DNA of 64,000 nt from Chionis minor. Its lineage: Eukaryota > Chordata > Aves > Charadriiformes > Chionididae. Positions 22,245 through 34,372 of the stretch are shown piece after piece. The DNA lies in assembly GCA_013398295.1 (NCBI GenBank), contig VZSF01007301.1, positions 186,001 through 250,000 of the forward strand, written 5' to 3'. Under the pieces are notes generated by a model. The model did no database searches. It worked only from the letters and a program-made list of their open reading frames with translations, and had not been told where the DNA came from. Position 1 is the stretch's first letter. Each line of letters starts with the position of its first letter. Both the position numbers and the translations under genes were made by a program.

Positions 22245-25200
22245 GCCGCCTCACTGCTTGCTTTTTTAATAGTCAGGCTACTGAATCTCCATCAAGAGCA
22301 CAGTTGGACAGAGACATTTGTTTCCACTTCAGATGTATAGAGATAGATGCAAAGGTTAAATCTGCCTCACAAAAGTAACAACCGTTTTCATGTATACTTT
22401 TCTACAGAAGTGAGATGAGAGTCTGTCAAGATGTTTGTTTTCAAAAAGAATATACTACTTTTACACAGAAAAAGCCCCCATCAACCAAGTCAGTATTTTT
22501 GGATCATAAAGGTATTAATGACAAAGAAGTTAGAAGGACAAAGAAACACATAATGAATAACCCAAACTAAAAATCTGAGCTGCAGCTGTCAAAGCAAATA
22601 GCAAGAAAACAAAACTGTCTGATTGAGTTCAGCCTTCTACACCTCAAATAATTTCTTGTCAACCTTTTCTCCGTAAGTCGTGGTAAGAGCTAACTTAAAT
22701 CACCCCCGCTGTCATCAATCCTGTTTTCAACGCTGCAATTGGAAAGATGTACTACCAGTGATCAATTAGAAGACACTACTGCTTTTATAGTGCCATGGCC
22801 CATGAAACAATAGTGCCATATGAAGACTACCTCGTCCTTCTCAGTGTCCTTGATACCAAAGATGATCCATAAGAAGAACAAAATAGTGAATAATGTTCTG
22901 TCCGTGTCTCATTTTCTTTCTCTGCCAATTGAATTAACGTAGTCCTGTAAATGGAAAGGAAGCAGCTGAAAATGAGCATATGCCTCTCTCTGTGACCCAC
23001 CTAAGTGTACATAACAAGCTGTAAAAGCAGTTTCAGCCTCTCTTCAGTTGGCTGAAGAGCAGCTTCTAATTAGCAACTTATCTAGTAAATTAAATAAAGT
23101 GAATCCTTATAGTGTACAATTGTAGCAAATGCAGGAAGAAGGGGAAAAAATGATGCTGGGGGTTACCTCAAGGCATAAACTGTTAGAGGCTTTAGCAAAT
23201 AGGTGCTTCTTTTTATTCAGAATATGTTTTTGTCTCCACTGCTTTTCAGGGTACCCGGTGTAAAGAGGCCCAGATCCCTCACCAAGGACTCTTAGCAAGA
23301 CACAACACACAAACATTGCCCCACTCAGCTTCCATGAGAAGGCCTCCTGGGGGCTGAAGGGAGTTGCATAAATTGTCGGTATGATTCATGCTGCTTATTA
23401 ACTTTATGCTTCACATGTTGCCAGTTGAAGTGGACATATTTCAGTCAGCAAGTTTATATATCAGGCTCTAGCAAACTGTAATTGAACTAGGTCACGCATG
23501 CACATACACAGATGTGATGGTCTAAAGCAAAGTTATTGCAGATGGCACAGGTGGTAAAGTCTGCAGTTGCCCATGAAAAAAAAAAGCCAGCTTTTAACAG
23601 TACGATTTTAACAAACTGTAACTATTAGATTGGTTTTTTTATGCTGTCTGAACAGTTCCATTGTCAAGTTTTTTGCGTTGTTTTTGACAGTAAGATTAGA
23701 ATAACTCATCATACCCGTGATGAGTTGTCACAGCTACTTCACCGAAGAGCTTTAATACATACGTGCTTTTCAGAAGCAAATTTTGCATGCTTATCAAGGT
23801 GTTAATTTGTTTCTGTCATAGTTTGCTTAGGTGCTGCTGATTTATAGTTTGCTCAAAAACTCTTTGCTTGGTAGACTCAGAAACCTAATTTTTCAATGGT
23901 ATGCCTCCACTGAGCATGCTCCCCCCACTACTTTTGGGCTCATCCTGAGAGGCCTCATGCCAAGATTCCAAAACAGAACGGAATTTCCCCTGAAGATGGA
24001 AGAACTAGAGTAAATCAGCATGGTGATTTGGCAAGGTTTTCTTCTTTGTTTTCTTTCTTTTTTTTTTTAGTGTTTGTACAGTTTGCTTTTACTGCAACTT
24101 TTCTATGGTGGTGCTATTGAAATGACTGTTCAACACATGATATCATACTGTGGCAGTGTTATAATTCTTGGTTTTAATGAAAACACTTGGATCAACAATA
24201 AATCATGTAAGGACATCGCTGGAAGTGGGAAGGTGGTTTGTCCTACCTTTCAGTTGAAAGGGAGAAGAAAGGAAAACAGATACTCACCAGATAGAACACA
24301 GATGAGACCTTGGAGTCTAGACTGGAATAGCGTTAAGAAAGTGTAGGCAGGCGTACAAGGTGCTAAACTGGAGGAGGAAATTTTGTCAAAGGACTATTTA
24401 GAACAAAACACTGAGCTGAAAGAAGGTAATAAAGAAAATAAATGTGATAGAAGAGAGCTCTTGGGTCAACCCAAATGACCTGGATCCACATTCAGGAGAC
24501 TTACATTTTGCTGGGGAAACTGAAGGGCGATTTCTACATAAGGAATGAATTAAGGGGGATACTTCCTCTTAAATACATCTGGGTCGCCCACATCTACCCA
24601 TGAATGTCTGACAGAAGGGGAGCTAATTTCAAGCAACAAATGAGTTTACCGAATCATCTGTAATGTCCAGCTTCATCTTTAGGGAGAAACTGATTGTGCC
24701 TTCAGAAACTGTGTGTTACCTCTCTTTATTCCTACATGAATCTTTTCTCTCACATATTTATAAAAGTTTAAACCAGAAATCTTTTATTTGCGGAAGGGGC
24801 ATGGACTTTGGTAATGTGCAAAGGAGGGCCTTAACAAGCAGGACTGGGTGCTGGGGAAAGTAGATTTCATGGGCTTGGGAGCAGGTGATCCAAGGAGCTT
24901 ACATGAGCAGCCAATGTGCCAAAAGACTCACATATTAAAAGGCAGTGCTTGGACTTTCTTTAAATTCCAGGCTTAAACACTGTTGGCTCCATCAAAGCTA
25001 TCACCTTGACCCTGTTGCCTCCAGCAGGATCTTATGCATGGCCAAATCACAATCAAATTCAGTGGGACAGCTTTGGAATGCAGGGAATATAGAGGGGAAG
25101 AAAGAAGCTGACTGGAATTCATACTGGTAGGAAGCACTGGATGAGGGAGATGTTGTGCTCAATGGCTTTGGGAAGGATGTGGGATTGGCTCTGGGCAAAA

Positions 25201-25782
25201 GCTGCGTGGAAAGGACTGGGGAATGAAGCTTGAAAAGGGATCAGAAGGAAAAAGCTAGACTCCTGCCTCACCCTATAAAACTGGAAAGAAAAACACAGAT
25301 TCCACAGTTTACAAAATCGCTCTGATATGGAAAAGAGAGTGAAGACAACAGAACCATGTCTTCTTCCACCCTGCAGTCTGAGGCATGTAGGAATGGATAT
25401 GGGAGTGCAGGGTGCAGTCTCTGGCTTTTGAGATTCGGTGTGGTTTGCTTTTTTAATTTGGGTATATTATATCAAAAAAACCTCCTCTGTTTAAAAATAC
25501 TTTGAAAAAGCAGTCTATTAGTGTTTTCTATTAGTAACATAAGTGTGTACTTTTGACAGGAATCTCAAAGGAATATCATGAAGATAAATTCAGGTTTATG
25601 AAGTGCTTGGTTACTATAATGATAAACTTTCTAGGACAGCCTGTGAGAAAATGGATAAAGCTGTATGTGGAATGTGCTGTATGTTAAACTAATTAAATTT
25701 GTTAAACAAATTAAAATATTTAACAGTTCTGCTCATTCAGTGAAAATTATTTGAGAAAACCTGACTTCACAAAACTAACAAC
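22245..25782. other. AT-rich unique DNA, no gene seen
   Basis: Contains a small perfect hairpin at 23703-23726, listed separately, and a T-rich run near 24045-24070. No coding signal recognised. Confidence 0.5.
23703..23726. repeat. Perfect 9-bp inverted repeat
   Basis: AACTCATCA and TGATGAGTT are exact reverse complements around the loop TACCCG. It has no T run after it and no gene beside it, so there is no reason to read it as a terminator. Confidence 0.8.
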
Positions 25783-25839
25783 TTTTCTTTTTCTTTTTCT
25801 TTTTATTTTTATTTTCCTTTTCCTTTTTCTTTTCCTTTT
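25783..25839. repeat. T-rich pyrimidine tract (CTTTTT/CCTTTT units)
   Basis: Irregular repeats of TTTTTC and TTTTCC with two TTTTA interruptions. Confidence 0.92.
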
Positions 25840-26959
25840 GAAATTGACATAATTTGTAATTTGGAAATAGTATATGCACTTGTTTTCAGCTCTTACAAGT
25901 CACTTTTTAATGTTCTTGCAATAGTGGATAATGATCTGTGGAGTTCAGCCTGCAAGTTTGGCAGAGGGGGTTTTCTTTGCATCTAGCTGTTGTTTAAGCT
26001 TTTGGTCCAGTGACATTAAAATGGATGTGCCTGGCTGTATGAATCCGACATTCCACTTGAAGTACTTCTTAATTCTAGAGATGCTGTGTCCTCTTAATTA
26101 TATTGGAGAGTGAAAGGTATAATTCATATTCATTTCTATCAATTTTTTTTTAAAAAGGCAAAATGAAAATTGCAATAGAAAATTGCTTTGTGCTTCCACA
26201 CGTGGCCTCTTGAGGGCAGTAGTCTTTCAGAGCTATAGACAATTGAGACTTGCTTAACTTTTCAGTCAAAGCATGCTCCTCGTAATAATCATAATTATCC
26301 ATTGGCAATGCAGAGGGATGCTAGAATTCATTGTGTCATTCAATCAATAAAAATGCTGCACTCAAAGTTTTCAAGCCAGTTTGTTCTTAAAAGTGTCACA
26401 CAAGCATTTCTATTTGTGTAATCTGTATAACTGGACCATATGTTCAGCTAAAGCTAGGCCTTCTTCCGAAATTCTCCCAACTATACTAGAAATAGGCAAG
26501 GTTAGAATAAATCTTTTTGTTTCCTTGGAGACTAGGAGATTTCATAGATCTTAAAACTGCACGAATCTGAGGAAGTCTTCAGTTTTTCAAAAGACTTGAT
26601 ATATTTTACCTAGATTTAGCTCATGAAAGTATATCTTACGTGTATTTGCCATACAAGTGCCATTTTTGTTAATACTTTAATACTCTTGGCAGCCATGGAT
26701 ATGTGGATAGGAAGACCAGGCCATCTTGGATCCCATAACAAGACCTCACTGGTTCTTTGAACATGAGACTATTTAAACTGTTTAGTCAATAGAGATTTGG
26801 TCCAGTGGGTATAAATCTAGTTTGACTTGATTCACAATTGAAACTGCAGAGTTATGGTTCCAGCAAAACCTGTAATTAAAAGGAGGGGAAATCCCATTCC
26901 ACTCCGATATATATCTTCCATATTACGTTGCACAGTCATGGACTAAAGTACTGTTCTTT
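25840..26959. other. AT-rich unique DNA, no gene seen
   Basis: No element or coding frame recognised. The short frame at 25931-26113 has no domain. Confidence 0.5.
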
Positions 26960-27030
26960 GGACCAGGAATTTCAACCACAAAGCTTGTTTTCCAGATGAC
27001 CATCCTAATCACTAGGCTACGCTGTCAAGC
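26960..27030 (-). mobile_element. Possible tRNA-derived SINE head, antisense
   Basis: The plus strand reads GGACCAGGAATTTCAACCAC, a gap, CCAGATGACCATCCTAATC and ACTAGGCTAC. This resembles the antisense of a tRNA-like promoter region (box B as a GGTTCAAATCC-type word, box A as TAGCCTAGTGG-type word) found at the head of many old amniote SINEs. Only the head is recognisable. It could also be chance similarity to a tRNA gene. Confidence 0.35.
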
Positions 27031-28732
27031 TCTTTCTTATACTGTCTTTTGCACAAGATATTATGAATTCTCTTCTGTTTGTTAGAAAATTCTCAACAGG
27101 ATGGATTGTGTGCCACCAACGTGTGTATCCACCAGATGGTACAGCCAGTGTAGTGGACCTTCAAAGAAGTATGTGTCTTTGTTTGCAAGCAGAAAAAGAA
27201 ATTTATTCGAGGTTCTACTTCTCCCAGAGAAATGTTCTAATTACAGGCCTTTTATGTAAAATAGCTTTTCTTTTCCCTAGAATTCTTGCTTTCTTTTGTT
27301 TTAAAGTGGTGGCATTCAATGTGGTATCTGTGACATCCTGGTCTATAAGGAATCTTTGGAGAATTAATCCTGGATTAACTCCTTGAGAACATCTAGGAAC
27401 AGGAACGTGAAGTTTCTTGACTCTGATAAATGGTAAAAGCAGAAGATGGATAACAAATTTTGCTATGTATTCAAGGCCAGAGCACTGCCTGCCACAGATG
27501 GAAGCACAGATTTAAACACCTGCCTGCAGAACCTGAAAATCAAAATTCAAGATGCCGATGGGGTCTGCCCCATAAAGTGGTCTTTTTTAGGCATGGTATC
27601 TGAATTCTGATTAGTCCTGACTAGAATTTCTTAGTAGATTGAAAACACACTTCCAAGTGTTTTTTTCTAAGTATGCTCCATTAGGAGCAGCCAAAATGAA
27701 AATCTAAAGATTTTCATTCTGAAGGAGAACAATTTAAAGCATTTTATTCATGCACAGCTTGAAATTTACAACTGCTTTGGGAGAAAATAACAAATTAATA
27801 GCAAAATAGTATGAGAAACAGGTCTAACTTCTTGCAATAATTATATAAGTCTGAAATATTTGGAGCTGGATAAATATTCTTTACTAATATGTTGCCTTAC
27901 TGGCACAAAAACTTTACTATCATCTTTTTTCACATGGAGTCCGCTTTACTATTAAAAGACCATGTTTGCCTTTCATAACAACTTTTTTAGATGCTCTTTA
28001 AAATGCAAACAGACTTGATGACGATGCTCCATTACGAGCAACCCACCGCAACTGCCTTTCCACTCATCAAGATTCTCACGGGACTTCCATTCCTGCAAGA
28101 GGAGGGAGATGTACACAAACACTACATACAAGGAATAACTCCTTTGGATACTTGCCCTATCTGTACATTACTTGCCCGCTGAGCCAACAAAGCCGCTTCA
28201 TTTATCCACAGGCTAAGACAGCTGGCTCTGAGGAAGGATGGGATTTCCTATCAGCGTTCCTGAGCTCTGTAGTGCCCAGCCAGAGCCTGACGCGCAATTC
28301 CCAACTGCCTGTCGGCGGGGCTGGGCGTTGTGCTGCCAGCGATGGCTGACACGCCATCTCTGCTCCATCCCTCTGCTCCACCAGCCGGCCACAGGGACCT
28401 TGATGGGAGCAGCCATCTAGCCCGCTTCCAGCCCGCTTGCCAGAGCAACCATATTTCCTTCAGGTCTGAAGGGTGGCGAGTTCACAGACTTAAGGCGAGC
28501 AGCTGTAATACAACCAGATGTTAGATGTAAGGAAGGCAAAGATCTTTCACTCAGCATCAAGCCAGTAAATAGTAGGAACAAAGTTTATCCGTAGCTGTTC
28601 ACCCATGTTAATTAAAAGGGCTGATGCACGTGGGATTTGCTGTTTTCCCTGTAGGCCAGTTGTTCCGCTGGGTGACAATTCTCTCTCAGATGATATAAAG
28701 CACCAGCTTTGGACATGTGTGCCGGCTGCAGG
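27031..28732. other. Unique DNA, no gene seen
   Basis: AT-rich at first, rising in GC from about 28200 towards the LTR-type element. Several overlapping frames near 28150-28524 on both strands reflect the higher GC and show no domain. Confidence 0.5.
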
Positions 28733-29155
28733 TGCCCTGGTTTTGGCAGCAGGGGCGGCCCCTGTGGTGAGGGGCGGGGGCTGCCCCGCGCCGGCCACAG
28801 CCGGTTCCAGGCGGTTCCAGGCGGCTGGCAGGGCCCCAGCGCAGGGCAGGGCTGAGCCCCTCAGCCACGGGCGGGCGCCGCGGGGAAACCTGTGCCAGAA
28901 AGGGCCAAACGCTGCCCGGCAGCCAGGGCTGAGGGAAACCGGGTGAGCAACGGCCCTGCCGGCCCCGGGCAGAGCGGGAGGGGGCGGGGGGGGCTCCGGG
29001 CGCCCCCGGGAAGGTGGGAGGAGGAAGAGGAGGAGGGGNCCCACCATTCCTCACCCCCTCATGTTGCTCCGGAGGAAGAGGTAGTCAGGAATGGTGGCGT
29101 GAAGTTGAGCCTGGGAAAAGGGGTGGGAAGATGTTTTAGTTTTTGTCTTCATTTC
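28733..29155 (+). mobile_element. LTR-type element, left part (interrupted by CR1)
   Basis: A strongly GC-rich stretch, beginning GGTTTTGGCAGCAGGGGCGG, with a GGCTGGCAGGGCC word and GGGCTGAGCCCCTCAGCCACGG, then a purine-rich part around 28970-29038. It finishes with GTGAAGTTGAGCCTGGGAAA, GATGTTTTAG and a T-rich run. This order matches an LTR of endogenous retrovirus type that I recall as common in birds. I cannot give the exact family name. The high CpG content looks like a CpG island but is better explained by the LTR. Base 29039 is N. The element continues at 29711 after a CR1. Confidence 0.6.
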
Positions 29156-29710
29156 TTGGGGCAACAAGAAAGCCTTCTGTAGGTATATCAGTGACAAAAG
29201 GAAGACTAGGGAAAATGTGGGACTACTCAGGAAGTAAACAGGAGACCTGGTTTAGGTCAGCCGGGACATGGAGAAGGCTGAGATACTTAACATCTTTGCT
29301 TCAGTCTTCACTGGTAAAGGCTCTAACCCCACCACCCAAGTTGCAGAAGGTAAAGCCAGGGACTGGGAGAATGAAGAACTGCCCACTGTAGGGGAAGACC
29401 AGGTTCAAGAGCATCTGAGGAACCTGAAGGTGTATATGAAACCTGATAGGACTAGGGTTAATGACTTCAAACTGGAAGAGGGAAAATTTAGAATACATAT
29501 AAGGAAGAAATTTTTCACTCTGAGGGTGGTGAGACACTGGAACAGGTTGCCCAGGGAAGCTGTGGAGGTCCCATCCGTGGAAGTGTTCAAGGCCAGGTTG
29601 GATGGGGCTTTGAGCAGTCTGGTCTAGTGAGGGGTGACCTTGCCCATGGCAGGGGGGTTGGAACTACATGACCTTTAAGGTCCCTTCCAACCTAAACCAT
29701 CGAAATCTAT
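29156..29710 (+). mobile_element. CR1 LINE, 5'-truncated and internally deleted, nested in an LTR
   Basis: The first part (29156-29440) matches the CR1 ORF2 region between endonuclease and reverse transcriptase: a CAACAAGAAAGCCTTCTGTA word, AGGAAGACTAGGGAAAATGT, and the peptide words FASVFTGKG and [13 protein letters not shown]. The sequence then jumps near 29440-29462 to the last ORF2 codons ([38 protein letters not shown]) and the 3' end (GGCAGGGGGGTTGGAACTAC, TCCCTTCCAACC). The whole reverse-transcriptase part is missing, yet the frame stays open across the join, giving 119 codons (29268-29627). The tail is degenerate. A CCTGATAGGA-like word that occurs on both sides of the deletion in usual CR1 may have guided the join. 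Confidence 0.93.
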
Positions 29711-29886
29711 TTTAATTGGCAATAGATTAATTTTCCCCAGGTTGAGTCTGTTTTGGTAAGGGATCTCCCTGTCTTTGTTTTGATCCATGAGCTTTTCCAT
29801 CTCTTTTTCTCTGTCTTTTTGAGGAGGCGGAGCCAGTGAATGGCTGGCGAGACGTCTGGCAGCAAGGCAAGTTTCACCCACAACAG
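29711..29886 (+). mobile_element. LTR-type element, right part
   Basis: Directly after the CR1 tail the sequence resumes LTR-like words: ATTGGCAATAGATTAATTTT, CCCCAGGTTGAGTCTGTTTT, GGGATCTCCCTGTC, GATCCATGAGC and TTTTTGAGGAGGCGGAGCCA, ending near a CACCCACAACA word. This is the usual right end of the same LTR whose left part ends at 29155. No internal retroviral genes accompany it, so a solo LTR interrupted by a later CR1 is the simplest reading. It gives a relative order: LTR first, CR1 second. Confidence 0.6.
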
Positions 29887-30954
29887 CATGCCTGCATTTG
29901 TGCAGCATCACCTCCAACACCCACTTTTGTATGTTCACTCTTAGTGACTGCTGATAACTTTGAGCTTTCTGGCATGAGCTCCTGGTAATTTCAGGTAATG
30001 CCACTGTTTATCAGTTCACTATGTGGCATAATTTTAGTACACTTAGTTATATTAGTGGCATGGTAAAAAGTATGCACAGTTTTCTGTGCATTTCATAATA
30101 ACAAATATTGCCTTTATGATTCCCCTTAGTCTCCAAAAAACAACACAAGTGAAATGTGGAATTTAGCAATCCATTCCAGATTACGAGCTGCTAGGGATAG
30201 TTAGGGTTGCTGTTTGGAACTATAAATTACCGTGCATAGATGGTAGCTAGAAATGTTATTTATTTTTCCCTATAAAGCTTCCTGTTGTGTTTAAACTGTT
30301 GTGATCCTTAGAAGAATGCATGGGGTATAAAAGCCGTTTTACTGTAAAATTACAAGACATGCACAGCCTTCATCAGATGAAGGAAAATCAACTTCCTGCT
30401 TTTTCTACTTCAAATATTAATTAAACTAAATATATATATCTTTTTTTTTTGGCTAAGAGAATGGCAGCAGTTACCACTGTCTCCAGCAATGCTGTGTGAA
30501 CAGTTCAAGAGAAAAAAGAGAGCTAAGCTGCAATTTGCTATCCAAATAGAGATGTACTAAAAGGAACATGATCAGATGAAATAAAACAGTTTTGCAGGCC
30601 CTCAGGAAACACTAATATGGAAGCAGAGGTGCAGAAGCAAAAATCCATAGTTGGTCTGGAGAACAGAGACTGGGCCAACCCTCCTGAAAGAGCAGCTCAG
30701 ATGATTGAAGTTAGCAAAATCTGGGATGTTTGCTTCGGTTCTCAATTTGATTTGACACAAACTCTCTCTAATTGCTGCGTTTAAGGGTGAAAGACTTACC
30801 TATGGAAGGGGCTTGTTTTTTTCCAGTCATTTCTTTCTTCAAAGTCCTACTCAGTCTAGCTGGTGTCTGGTTTGGAACTTCTAGGCTGATTATAATGAGA
30901 ATCATGCTGGGTTTTTCATGTCATTGTGAAAAGAACAAGTCCAGGGTGTGCATT
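29887..30954. other. AT-rich unique DNA, no gene seen
   Basis: No repeat or frame recognised. The minus-strand frames at 29675-30004 begin in this block and run through the LTR right part and are composition shadows. Confidence 0.5.
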
Positions 30955-31490
30955 TCAAAAGGAGATGCAGTTGCTGTCCAGAAAGTTCAAATGATTTTTT
31001 TGTTTCAAGACCTCAATTAAATGACACCATTCTTTAGCAGTTGTTATGTCAGTCAGTATTATTTGCTCTGTGGGCATACAATCCTCCTGCCAAAAATCTG
31101 AGCTCTTTGCTGTGCTAGGTACAAGAGAGTCTATTAGATCAAATAGAGGCATCTGAAACAGCATGGAGTTCAATAGTTCTTTATCTGGTTAAATATATTT
31201 GCGATAAATAAAATCTTTTTCTCCTGTTGTGTTATTGCTGAATTTGGTTTTGATATCTCCAGTAATGTCCCTACAAATTTCTGGATAGTACACTAAGAAA
31301 AGAAAGGGCTGGATTAAAGGTAATTTAGCATAAATGCAGTGTTCATTTGCAGGAGCTTCAGTGGCAGAGATCAGAAATTTGTATGTGGTAATTTTGTCAC
31401 CTCTTCCTGTGCCAATTGCATGATTTTCCCCTTCTGACTGCACAGAATGTAATCCTTTGGGTTGAACTATCAAGAGAAGCACAATTGGTG
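30955..31490 (-). pseudogene. Unassigned protein-like stretch with one internal stop
   Basis: On the minus strand, an open run at 31189-31482 (97 codons) and another at 30955-31173 (72 codons) lie in the same frame, separated by one stop (31189-31191) and five codons. Read through, this is about 175 codons of balanced composition, with WQED, DLIDSL and EWCHLIE words and no low complexity. A single stop within a long frame suggests an old coding relic, either of a retroelement or of a host gene copy. I recognise no domain. Long open frames also arise by chance in AT-rich DNA of this length, so this is weak evidence. Confidence 0.25.
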
Positions 31491-34304
31491 CTTTTTTTCT
31501 CTACAGTTGTCCAGCTTTCCTTCTCTTTCTTTTATTTTTAGGGAGAAGAAACAGGTAATTTGAAAGCAAAATGTGAGCATGTGTGCCACAAGTGTCCTCC
31601 TCCTGACTGAATGTTTCTGAACTTTTCAGTTGAGGCAAAGGTAACAAATTCTGGATTTTTCCATGAAAGTCTTCTGAATTAGTCTACAGTGCAGAATTGA
31701 TGGGAGAAGAAAATCAAAAATCAAATATTGGCTTTATTTGTTTGTAAACAGCAAAATTTTCCTCAGCTAAACCATAGCATAGATTTAGTATCACACACAG
31801 GTTAGTGGAGCATTTCCTACATGAAGTACTCTCACCCTATGAGGAAAGTGAACAAAGAGGGTACTGATTAGTCACTGTGATGGTATTGTTTCTTTCCTTT
31901 TACCACTGTTCATAGAGGCCTTTGTTGGTGGAGCAGGTGTGCAGACACATAAGGTGAGTAGGAAAAGCCAACAAGAGTCAGCAGCCTGAAGACCCACCAG
32001 CATTGGCAGAAGATAGCATTCCACAGTAGTCCTGTGAAGTGTGGCTATCGCAGAGCCTCTGGGAGGTTGCTGAATTACTCCCTGCAATCTCTGACGCGTG
32101 CAGTAGGAAGAAGGGTGTAAGGGAGATGTATGTAGGGACAGGCAGACACAGGTATAGCCTGAAAGTGTACAAACTCTGTAAAACTAAGTCCTGCAGATCT
32201 GTGTCACTGCAGGGGTGGTGGGAGGGAATCTTGACAAAAGGGGAACTCACAGCATTATTATAGATTTTCTTGTCTTCCTACAATTTTTTTTTTATCCTTG
32301 TGTGAGTTCTTTTTACAGGTCCTGACGTATTGTTGACCTTACCCTCACAGCTTAAATGGCTAATAAATCTTTTTAATCCTTCTGCTAGATATAATTACAG
32401 GAAAGTACTTCTAAAGTACTGAATGAAACTGTACAAACAAAGCATGAGTGAAGGAATTGTCACCCTGTCCGGCCATCTAATTTCTTCAGTGGTGCTTCTT
32501 ACACAGTTTCAGAATAAGCTTACTTTCTTCAGAAAACAAACCCAAGTATTAGAATGTCTCAGATGTGCATTCTTCTGATTGCTGTTCAAGGCATCGCTCG
32601 ATTTTTATCTGCCTGCCTTTGACAAAGAGCAGCAAGTACTTGCTTTTTGTATTGTCTGCTGAACTCAATTCAAAACTACAATAACCACTTGTAAATTTCA
32701 AACAATAATTGAAGTGCATGTTACTGTTGTTTGGGTGCTTTTTAGTATGCTCGATCCAGTTTTCCCCATTCAAGGCATGGATGAAGACGCAGGCTTTACT
32801 GAAGGAATCTATAACCTTGAGGAAACAGGGACATGAAGAATACAAAAGTACCTCAGTTATATCTGATACAAAATGAAGATGCAAATGATATACATAGTAT
32901 TGTTAGCTTCAGATACCCTACCTTTTATTTTCCTTGGGGATCGTCATTTAATTGGCTGCACTGTATTAAGAAGGTGAATGAAGACAGGTGATATCACAAA
33001 TAATGTTTGTTTTGGGAAGTGGTGAGATGTGATGGAAGAAATTAATGCATGTTAGAGACATGAAGGAGGTGAAATGGAAGGATAAGGTTCATGCTTTTAT
33101 TTCTCTGGTTTTGCAGCTATTTTTGTTGTGAAGGCACCTGGGATAATGGTTCAGGGAAATCTGCATATGCCAGCTTCCAGCAAACATCACCAGCTTCTGC
33201 TTTGTTGTCTTATTAACACCTATTATTTAAAAGGCAGCAGATGCAGAAGCTTGGAGGTCAATGGGTGGCTCAGTTTGCTGTTCCTTGTGGAGTGGACACA
33301 GCCAGGAGTTCACTGAGGGGAACATACACAGTTCTGGGAAATCTAGGGTATTAGAGGAGTTTGTACAGGAATAGCTGGCATAGTGGAGGGAAAATAAAGA
33401 TAAACCAGGAGACAGAGTAAAGGACTATGTGTGACAGGTAGCTACTGATAATTAACTGTGATTTCAGCAGAAAGGGAGAATGGAAACCAAACAAGACCTC
33501 AAAGTGAGAAATGGGAGAGAAACTGCAGGAGGACATAAAGGGAGAGAGTCAGATTGGCAAGATGAAGGGTAGCCGGAACAGGCAAGCCAAACCAAATAAT
33601 GGTCATTGCTTTTTTCTAATGATTCTGTTGCAAGTACAATATACTGTGTGATAATAATTCAGTCAGCTGTACCTGTCTTATGGTAGCAGTCAAGATACTT
33701 CTTTCTCCATAATAGTATGTGGTAAAGGTAAGGTGTGAAAAGAGTCTAATCAAGAGGTATACTGCTGTTCAGTGTTTTGTTTCTTCAATGATATTGGTTT
33801 GTGAGTCAAATTATAATGCTTCAAGATTTGTCTCATTTTAGATGTAACCATTTCCTTTCAGAGATCTAAAATAATTTTTTTTACCGAGCTCATAAGTTTC
33901 GTTGGAACCAGCACAAAATATTTTTGGCACCTTTGTAGAGAAGTTAGAGAAAACAAAGATTTTTTTTCACTAAATGCAGAGATGAAGAATGTTATGCTAT
34001 TCCCACCAGCTACATGGGTAAGGAACTCAAACAACATGTGGGAGAGTGAGATGGATTTTTCAAAACAACTGTGGATATTTACAGTGTGAGCAAATATATC
34101 AGAGGAATTGTCGTGGTTTCCTTTTCTAGTCAGTGGAAGTAATTAATACAGTGGAAGGAAGGCAAAGTGCACTTGGTCAGGTCAGTGACCCTAACTCCAT
34201 TGTTAGTTTGGCTGAGATCTCTGCTGACCATAACGCTGGTCCTAAACAACAGTCACAGACAGGCTGGAAGGAATCCCACCCATAATGTTGGGTTTTTCTT
34301 TTGC
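31491..34304. other. AT-rich unique DNA, no gene seen
   Basis: A frame of 111 codons on the minus strand (32549-32884) has no recognised motif. No repeat recognised. Confidence 0.5.
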
Positions 34305-34372
34305 TTGGAGGGATTTGAACCCTTATTACTTATTTTGCATGTAAGCAGATGAGCCAGCTGACTAGAGAGTGG
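34305..34372 (-). mobile_element. Possible tRNA-derived SINE head, antisense
   Basis: TTGGAGGGATTTGAACCCTT followed about 30 bases later by GATGAGCCAGCTGACTAGAG resembles the antisense of a tRNA-like box B and box A. The spacing is close to that of the similar site at 26960-27030. No SINE body is recognised. Confidence 0.35.

Noticed and set aside
22104..22340. Lys/Thr/Pro-rich frame
   Set aside because: Produced by an A/C-rich low-complexity tract.
28547..29054. Pro/Arg-rich open frames and an apparent CpG-island promoter
   Set aside because: The GC-rich sequence matches the left part of an LTR-type element. The frames are composition effects and also cross an N.
31483..31500. Pyrimidine tract followed by CAG that looks like a splice acceptor on the plus strand
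   Set aside because: No open frame with protein-like content follows on that strand.
32549..32884. Minus-strand frame of 111 codons
   Set aside because: Balanced composition but no motif, no continuation beyond its stops and no element around it.
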